64,000 bases of DNA from Rhizophagus clarus (lineage: Eukaryota > Glomeromycota > Glomeromycetes > Glomerales > Glomeraceae). Position 1 is the stretch's first letter; the number at the start of each line of letters is the position of its first letter. Of the stretch, positions 57,933 through 64,000 are shown in pieces. The stretch is taken from contig BLAL01000193.1 in assembly GCA_015698045.1 (NCBI GenBank), positions 248,001-312,000 on the forward strand. The letters are read 5' to 3'. The notes beneath the pieces are model-generated. The model ran no database searches and was not told the DNA's origin. It saw only the letters and a program-made list of their open reading frames with translations. Both the position numbers and the translations under genes were made by a program.

Positions 57933-59315
57933 CAGTCGGTGCTCAAAAATATCTGGCAAATTTAAATGATCGGCAAAATCGAAAAAATTTTATTGAATTT
58001 TAACCTTTAATTTTTCCGAAACTATCTTAATAACAAAAAATAAAACAGATATTGCCAGAATCCTAATATTATGAACTTTTCAAGTATACTATTAATATTT
58101 GGTAGGGTACCCTTTACTTTTAATTACAGCACGTACTCTTCTTGGCATGCTAGAAACTAAAGTTTCCAAAAAATTTGAATCAATTTTGACCCACTCTTCC
58201 TGCAGTGCCAAGATAAGTTCTTCGGTAGATTTTGGTCTTGGATCACGCTTACGAACTTGCCTTTCCAAAAAATCCCATACATGCTCGATAGGGTTTAAGT
58301 CCGGGCTCTGGGCTGGCCACAGAAAAAAATTAATTGAATTTTCATTTTTCCAGTCTGTTACTATATTTGCTCTATGAACGGGCGCGTTATCGTCCTGAAA
58401 AATGTACTCATTTTCATTACCAAGAGATACAAAAAAAGGTAGTAAATGTTCCTGTAAAATTTCTAGGTACTTTTTTGCATTAATATTTTCTCTAATAATT
58501 ACTAATGGACCAATTTTATTACTAATAAAAGCACTCCAAACCATTATACCAGGGCTGCCTTGTTTAACTGTAGGTAAAAGACAATCAACATCATATTTTT
58601 CTTTAGGTTTGCGCCAAACCCAATGGTTAGAGTCATTTTGAAACAAAAGATATCGAGATTCATCGCTCCATACCACATTTTCCCACTCTTTTTCCCAGTT
58701 TTTCCTTTCCTTACACCAAGATAAGCGTTTAAGACGATTTTGTTCTGAAACAAAAGGTATCCTGACCCCAGCCCGCCCATGATACCCCAATTCATAAAGA
58801 TTACGATGTATAGTAGCTGTACTCACAGATTTAAGCCCCATTTCTTTAAATTTTTTGGTTAGATCTTCAACAGACTGCTGTCTATCATCCCTAATTAAAC
58901 GATTAAGATGCCATTGATCACGATCATTCATAATGGGTGGTCTACCAGGCCGAGGAGATGATGACGTCAACCCATCTTTTTTCCACTTAACAATTACGTC
59001 ATTTACTGTACTTCTTGGTATATCCAAAGTTTTAGAAATATTAGTAATGTTGTGTGAGCCCTTGTAAAGTCCGACAATTTCACCACGCTCAAAAGGAGTA
59101 AGCTCATAAGTTTTTGTCATTTTTGTACAAAGAAACGTATTATAAAGAAATGAATTTTTTTTTTTTTAGAAAATCTATCATAATTTTTATTCAAAAAAAA
59201 AAAAATTATCAAATTTGGTGCTATCGGTGTTGATTTATGACCATTTAAAGTTAAGGATACGTGTTAGCAAATTATTTGATGATCGGCATTGCCGGATACT
59301 TTTGAGCACCGACTG
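57933..59315 (-). mobile_element. complete Tc1-like element, 1383 bp
   Basis: Begins CAGTCGGTGCTCAAAAATAT and ends with the inverted ATACTTTTGAGCACCGACTG, with TA on both sides. The inverted ends match for about 27 bp with two mismatches. The single ORF inside is uninterrupted. Structure, ends and ORF are all intact, so this looks like the youngest insertion in the nest. Confidence 0.9.
58092..59120 (-). CDS. Tc1/mariner-family transposase, DD34E, 342 residues
   Basis: The protein catalyses cut-and-paste transposition at TA sites. Residues 1-60 form a helix-turn-helix (TPFERGEIVGLYKG; ISKTLDIPRSTVNDVIVKW) and a SPRPGRP linker, with a second HTH at about 66-115 (SVSTATIHRNLYELGY). The catalytic triad is visible: D153 in VVWSDES, D244 in FQDDNAPVHRA and E279 in SPDLNPIEHVWDFLE, with 34 residues between the last two, the Tc1 spacing. 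Length matches the usual 340-350. The start MTKTYELTPF is the only Met before the HTH. It lies between the element's inverted ends with about 195 and 160 bp on each side. No frameshift, so it may be active. It is a different lineage from the Tc1-like relic that surrounds it. Confidence 0.95.
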   Translation of the reverse strand: MTKTYELTPFERGEIVGLYKGSHNITNISKTLDIPRSTVNDVIVKWKKDGLTSSSPRPGRPPIMNDRDQWHLNRLIRDDRQQSVEDLTKKFKEMGLKSVSTATIHRNLYELGYHGRAGVRIPFVSEQNRLKRLSWCKERKNWEKEWENVVWSDESRYLLFQNDSNHWVWRKPKEKYDVDCLLPTVKQGSPGIMVWSAFISNKIGPLVIIRENINAKKYLEILQEHLLPFFVSLGNENEYIFQDDNAPVHRANIVTDWKNENSINFFLWPAQSPDLNPIEHVWDFLERQVRKRDPRPKSTEELILALQEEWVKIDSNFLETLVSSMPRRVRAVIKSKGYPTKY

Positions 59316-60577
59316 TAGATGTATAGTATTTTTGCCTTCTCTGCAATTTTAATTAGTACGACAGAAAAGGTTTTGAATGTTAGTTTTGTGCTTTTTGCAT
59401 TTTTTTTACAAAATTAATTTATCCTTTTTTGGAAATAGTATCCAGAATTTGTCCTGAACTTTTTCATGTCCGGAATTTGTCTATCTGGTTTTTTTTACTA
59501 TGTCCAGAATTTGTCCAGGGTTGACTGTTCGGAATTTGTCCAAAATTTTATACCAAACAAATATTGGACAAATTCTGGACAAAGTTAGGACATGTCAAAA
59601 TTTTAAGTATCAGAAGTGTATCAGACGTGTACCAAAAAAGTGGTCATTTTCCGGATACACCAGGTTTATTCCAGACATTTTCCGGACATTTTCGATGACA
59701 TTTTCTGGACATTTATTTTTTATAGGGAATGTATGTAACAAAGCTGTAAGTAATTAACTTCATAAGAAAGGCTATTATGGACAAGTTGGAGTTAAGAAAC
59801 CTCTTGTAACTGAAGTAAATAGGAAAAGATGGATTGTCTGGGCTAAAGAAAGGAAAGATTGGGTAAGTGAATGGAAAATCATCATATGGAGCGATGAGTC
59901 AAAATTCAAATTGTTTAAAGGTGATGGTATAAGGTGGGTCTGGCGGTAGCCTCATGAAAAATATAATATGGAATGTTTAATTCCTACTGTAAAATCAGTT
60001 CAACAGGGAGTAATGGTTTGGAAGTGCTTCACAAGAAATAGCCTAGGCCTATTAGTCAAATTATAAGGAATAATAACGGCTAATATATATGTAGATGCAT
60101 TAGAAATTACTTGCTATCGTATATAGATGGTTTAGAGGACCAAGAAGATTACATTTTTCGGAGGACAATGTGCCGATTCATACGGCAAGGGTAGTTAAAA
60201 ACTGGAAAGACAATAATGACATAACCACTCTTCCCTGACCCGCTCAGAGTCCAGATCTGAATCTGGTAGAGAATTTTGTGGGACGAGTTAAATAGACAAG
60301 TTCAGGCACATAAACCATTGCCAAAGAATAGAGAAGAATTATGGTAAATTCTTCAAGAAAAGTGGTCAAATATTAATGCAAATAAATATCAAAATTTAGT
60401 TGGTAACATGTCTTGTCGTATTGCTGCCGGTTATAAATAATAAAGGCCACCCAATAAATTATTAATAAAAAACTGAAAGTTAAATCCTCAAAATATATTA
60501 AATGTGGCGCAGTAATTATTAAAATATAATCAAAATTAATCAATGTTGCGTGATTATTGACTTTTTTCCGGGCACTG

Positions 60578-62224
60578 TATGTCCAAGGCTTGTGATCGTG
60601 CAAATATATTCATGTTCGAAAAAGCATTAAAAGAATAAAATTATCAATACATAGAAAAAAAAATTATTGAAATTGTTACAACTTACAATAATCTTCAAAG
60701 AAAAATAAAACAGATTTATTATATCTTACAGTTTAACGGAACCTTACAAAGTGAAAATAGGCATTGATTATATCGCCACTCACTGGTGCATATATTAAGT
60801 AACAAAGGTAAAAATTTCAAATTATGGTTATGAAATTTATGCAGAATGTAAAATAATAAATATTTATGAAAATATTAAAATAGAAAAATAGTGTAAGAAT
60901 ACATTAAATAGATGACACAAATTTTATAACAGTTAGATAATAAATCAAAATCAATAATAACAATCATTTAATTAAATTACTAAATTTTGGAAATGAAATA
61001 ATTAATATTAAACCAACGAAAAAAAGTTTAAGAATTTGAAGTATTGGAGAAACAAGTAACAAAAAATTCTATTGGTGTATACTGATAGAGTATGTTTATT
61101 TCCTTCCAACACAACCAATTATGGGTTCGTACATGATACACCCAATAAAGCTTCTTCATGTTTTTGTCTTACATGATATTTGCTAACGTTTCTGTTATTA
61201 TTTAGATTTGTTGTGGGCTCGTAGCTACGCAACTTTTTATAATACTGTTTAGTATAAAATGTTCTGGATTCTTCTGCATCTCTTTCCTTTTTTTTCAAAA
61301 AAAGATCTTTTTGACAAAATAATTTTTTGACGAATAAAGTGATTGAAGGTTATTCCTTTTTTATTAAAAAAAAAACAAATAATATTCTTATGTACAAGAT
61401 GGTTCAATATATAAATAAATAAATTTTATATATACTAAAAAAAGAAGGAAAGAAATTTATAACCTCATTATTTATGTGGTGGACATTTGCATTAAACACT
61501 TATGACTAATATAGCCTTACATCCAATCGTTCTTGCGCTTTTTGAACATGCTGTAATGCAAATTTTCTATGAATTTTCATTAATATTTTTAATTTTTATA
61601 TACAGTATATATACACTATATAAACTTTATAAATTTACGTTCGTTTTTTTTATTCCATTTCATTAAATAAATGATTTGAATATAGTTAACAACTACATCA
61701 ATACTAAATAATCATGCGATATTATTTGATAAATATTTATACTTTATTGTAGAATTTATATTTATGACAGAAATGTTGATACAACATTTGTGAAACATCT
61801 TATCTTTTAAGTAGGCAGTTCTTACTGCGTAATTGTTTTATTTTTATTTTTATTTTTTTTTTGATTTTATATTTGTGTTTTTTTAAAAGTAATAAATTTC
61901 TAATTTTATGAAAGAAGTGTAGCAAAATTATTTGTTTTAACATATTATAAGGTTTGTTGACCAACAATTTTCAAATAATAATTTTTTAAAGTCGCAAATA
62001 ATTTATTAGAATCTTTATACAATCATATTACTAATAAATAATGAATATGATTCAATCACTTTTTCTTATACCGAAATTGAAAAAAAATAATCCCAATAAA
62101 ATCTGCAAAATCAAATAAGAATTTTTAATCTATCATTTACTTTTAAGATTTTTACTCATTCGTAAATACTTTTAAACGACTGTTTCACTAATTTAATAAA
62201 ATTCTTAAAAACCTTTCATCATAA
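60578..62224. other. AT-rich stretch without a recognised gene
   Basis: No ORF over 60 codons and no recognisable exon. One segment near 61070-61270 has a coding-like base mix but no open frame worth naming. Confidence 0.5.
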
Positions 62225-63880
62225 TTTTAAATGACCCAATTCGTAAATGGATAATGGGTTAGATATCTTTTTTTTTTGCTTTAATGTTAAGAAAATAACT
62301 TTTTATGACAAATTTTTGCTTAATGAAGAGTGGTGCCTTACAAACACAAGGTCAGTTCGATTCTGTCATCTTCTATCACTGATTGTACAAAAAATTATTA
62401 CATCACGTAAGCCGTTAGCATATTAAGCTGGAGTATAAAAAAAGATCATAAAAAATATTTTAATGATTTCTATTGCATGAAAATTTCTTATTCAAATTAT
62501 ATGAATTCAATTTTAATTTGGAAACTTTAAATAGTTCGTCTTTGTATGATTTGATTATTTGATAATCCAAGAACATCACGTATATACTTGTATTATTCCA
62601 TATTTTATATAGTAAAAATCTCTTACTTGTTTAAGTGACAATTCTGATGATTGTACTGAAGTTAAATTTTTTGTTTAACGTCGAATAATTGTATTATGAA
62701 AGTTGTCATGTGAACGTCACAAACTGTATCTGTCTTACATCATGTGATTTTCACCGCATTTATAGAATTCTTTATTGGAAAGTCCGTTCAAATTTTTTTT
62801 TCCAAAATACAGTTCTCTAGACATTCTTCTTAGAATTGAATTAGAAACTTCTATGAAAATTATATTATTATAGAATTTTCGGAGTTTGAATAGAAAATTC
62901 CTTGCTTAAAAAAAAAAGTATATAATTAGACTTTTTTGACCTAAGCAAAAGAGCCAATTTTTTTTTTTAAAAAAAAAAAAGTAAAAATGAACCAATTAAC
63001 AAGTCACAATTCTTCATTATCAAACAACATATCTTTAGACATATCGACACAAACCACAAATAAACCCAAGCGTAAACGTATAATTATATTATGTAATGAA
63101 TGTAATAAAAAAAGGCATCTTTTGGACAAAAATCATCAGATTTGCCACGTTTGTTATAAAGCGAAATCAGTATTTATACCAAGTGGAAACAAAGTTATTG
63201 ATGATTTTATCAAGCATACATTAATTAGTGGGGATAGATTAGCTGGAAGAATGGTATTTGTGCCTTATAACCAATTCAAAAATGTAGAATTTCTTGCTGA
63301 AGGAGGTTTTAGTAAAGTTTATAAGGCTATTTGGATTGATGGTCCATCAATAACTAATTGGAGTAAGAAAAAGCAAAGTTTTTGTAAACCCAGATATAAT
63401 AAAAATTATAAAGTTGTCCTTAAAAAGCTTAATAATTCTACAGACATCACATCTAAGGAGTTAAATGAGGTGATTAACTGATTATTATTATTTATTTATT
63501 TAAATTATTTAAGTAATTAATAAACTTTTTATTTTAGCTCAAAATATTTCATGAATTATCCTTAAAATGTAACTATATTAATTCCGGCAATGTTAGTAAA
63601 TATTTTGGAATTACACAAGATCCCGTTACCAAAGATATCATGATTGTAATGCCATATTATAGATCAGGCGATTTGACAAACTATATTACTAACGATTTTT
63701 ATTGTATTACTTGGAATAAAAAGTTGATTAGCTTAAATTATATAATAAGCGGACTTATTAGTATACATAGTGTAAATATTATACACAGAGATTTTCACAG
63801 TGGAAATATCTTTTTTGAAAATAAATACGATCATGCATTTATAGGTGATTTGGGAATAAGTAAATCAGCAACTGAATCTA
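62225..63880. repeat. inverted segmental duplication, arm 2
   Basis: Counterpart of 17850-19790 in the opposite orientation. It holds about 750 bp of upstream sequence and the first two exons of the kinase gene up to the activation segment, where the CACTA-like element begins. The 68-bp intron has the same length in both arms. Confidence 0.78.
62987..63880 (+). pseudogene. kinase gene paralog interrupted by a CACTA-like insertion
   Basis: Exon 1 (62987-63469) starts MNQLTSHNSSLSNNISLDIS, with CNEC...CHVC and the glycine loop AEGGFSKVY, and ends at GAG|GTGATT. After a 68-bp intron, exon 2 opens at 63538 and reads through MIVMPYYRSGDLTNYI, HRDFHSGN and GDLGISKSATES. It then meets the element end CCCTATAAAA at 63881 in the middle of the activation segment. 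In the intact paralog at 17191-19048 the next residues are TNDTNN. The last ~55 residues of exon 1 are the same in both copies. The rest of the gene may lie beyond the window on the far side of the insertion. As it stands the coding sequence stops after three element-derived bases plus a TAA, before APE and the C-lobe, so no active kinase is expected. Confidence 0.82.
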
Positions 63881-64000
63881 CCCTATAAAAAATAAATGTC
63901 CAGAAAATGTTATCAAAATGTCTGGAAAATGTCCGGAATAAATCTGATGTGTCCGGAAAATGTCCACTTTTTTGGTACATGTCTGTCACACTTCTGATAC
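63881..64000. mobile_element. CACTA (CMC)-like element, left end, runs off the window
   Basis: Begins CCCTATAAAAAATAAATGTC followed by repeated TGTCCGGAAAATGTC words, as in the elements at 6310 and 57681. The flank ends in CTA; the intact kinase paralog shows that CTA was there before insertion. The right end is outside the window. Confidence 0.75.

Larger units (their letters stand above)
57681..59727. mobile_element. CACTA (CMC)-like element with nested Tc1-like element
   Basis: Begins CCCTATAAAAAATAAGTGTC and ends inverted ...ATTTATTTTTTATAGGG, with AAT at both flanks. TGTCCGGA/TCCGGACA subterminal repeats mark both sides. Taking out the nested Tc1-like element (1383 bp plus a TA) leaves about 662 bp, close to the 640-bp relative at 6310-6949, so both belong to one short non-autonomous family. 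Confidence 0.72.
54890..60577 (+). mobile_element. Tc1-like transposon relic, split by two insertions
   Basis: Three separated pieces spell one Tc1-like transposase on the plus strand. 54890-55053 has GISEQRITKTLNHHKNTVHK and a PPRTGRP linker (helix-turn-helix). 57576-57680 has LSERDGRQLVIILKKDRKMN. 59728-60440 has KRWIVWAKERKDWVSEWKII followed by IWSDESKFKLF (first catalytic Asp), NMECLIPTVKSVQQGVMVW, an ENVPIH-like second site and a SPDLN-like third. Frameshifts and stops occur in all three. The right end is ACTTTTTTCCGGGCACTG followed by TA (60577). The matching left terminus is not found, so the 5' end is truncated. It served as landing site for the hAT-like (55054-57567) and CACTA-like (57681-59727) elements. 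Confidence 0.75.

Noticed and set aside
58099..58795. Opposite-strand and shifted ORFs over the Tc1-like transposase
   Set aside because: Shadow frames of the intact transposase coding sequence on the minus strand.
59500..59757. 85-codon ORF at the right end of the nested CACTA-like element
   Set aside because: Composed of TGTCCGGA-type subterminal repeats plus a few bases of the surrounding transposase relic.

Overview
The window looks like a chromosomal segment of an AT-rich, transposon-rich fungal genome, most probably an arbuscular mycorrhizal fungus of the Rhizophagus (Glomeromycotina) type. That placement is an inference. It rests on very high A+T content, short GT-AG introns (about 65-100 bp), several kinase-like genes with small cysteine-ribbon N-termini and the phrase GITQDP after the N-lobe, F-box relics, tandem BTB-TLDc genes, and many DNA transposons including a Helitron and Tc1-like elements. 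All of these are gene families known to be expanded in that group.

Layout. At 1-1.5 kb lies a diverged pair of ~400-bp direct repeats, and the second copy cuts off a kinase-like pseudogene (1513-2691, minus). A related, more complete kinase-like gene follows (2775-4971, minus). From 5 to 17 kb there is no intact gene: a CACTA-like non-autonomous element (6310-6949), an exact A-B-A-C-B direct-repeat block (7246-8438), two tandem copies of a degraded F-box region (about 11.2-13.6 and 14.6-16.4 kb) and a small TA-flanked MITE (14317-14511). A five-exon kinase gene (17191-19048, minus) can be assembled with a continuous reading frame. From 20 to 25.3 kb come exon-like islands of uncertain status, a second CACTA-like element (22388-24069) and a frameshifted RING-finger relic. 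From 28.9 to 31.3 kb an F-box fragment is followed by a MULE-like element with a hAT-like element nested in it.

Two intact-looking tandem BTB-BACK-TLDc genes (32073-33579 and 34283-35757, minus) come next, then two kinase relics in opposite orientations (38.2-40.0 kb). A decayed Helitron occupies about 43.1-51.8 kb. It carries an OB-fold-like accessory protein, a Rep-Pif1 helicase gene with many lesions, and a 2.2-kb hAT-like insertion made mostly of an ~80-bp hairpin-forming tandem array. From 53.5 to 60.6 kb a retroelement-like relic abuts a nested stack: an old Tc1-like transposase holds a hAT-like element (with a Myb/SANT-like gene) and a CACTA-like element, and the latter holds a structurally intact Tc1-like element. 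The window ends in an inverted, closely similar copy of the 17-19 kb kinase gene (62987-63880, plus), broken by a further CACTA-like insertion.

The intact host genes are thus signalling-type (kinases) and BTB-TLDc proteins, sitting among mobile DNA that has duplicated, truncated and interrupted their relatives. No operon, rRNA, tRNA or CRISPR array was seen. Exon boundaries are read by eye from splice signals and frame continuity. Family names are from motif recognition; no search was run.
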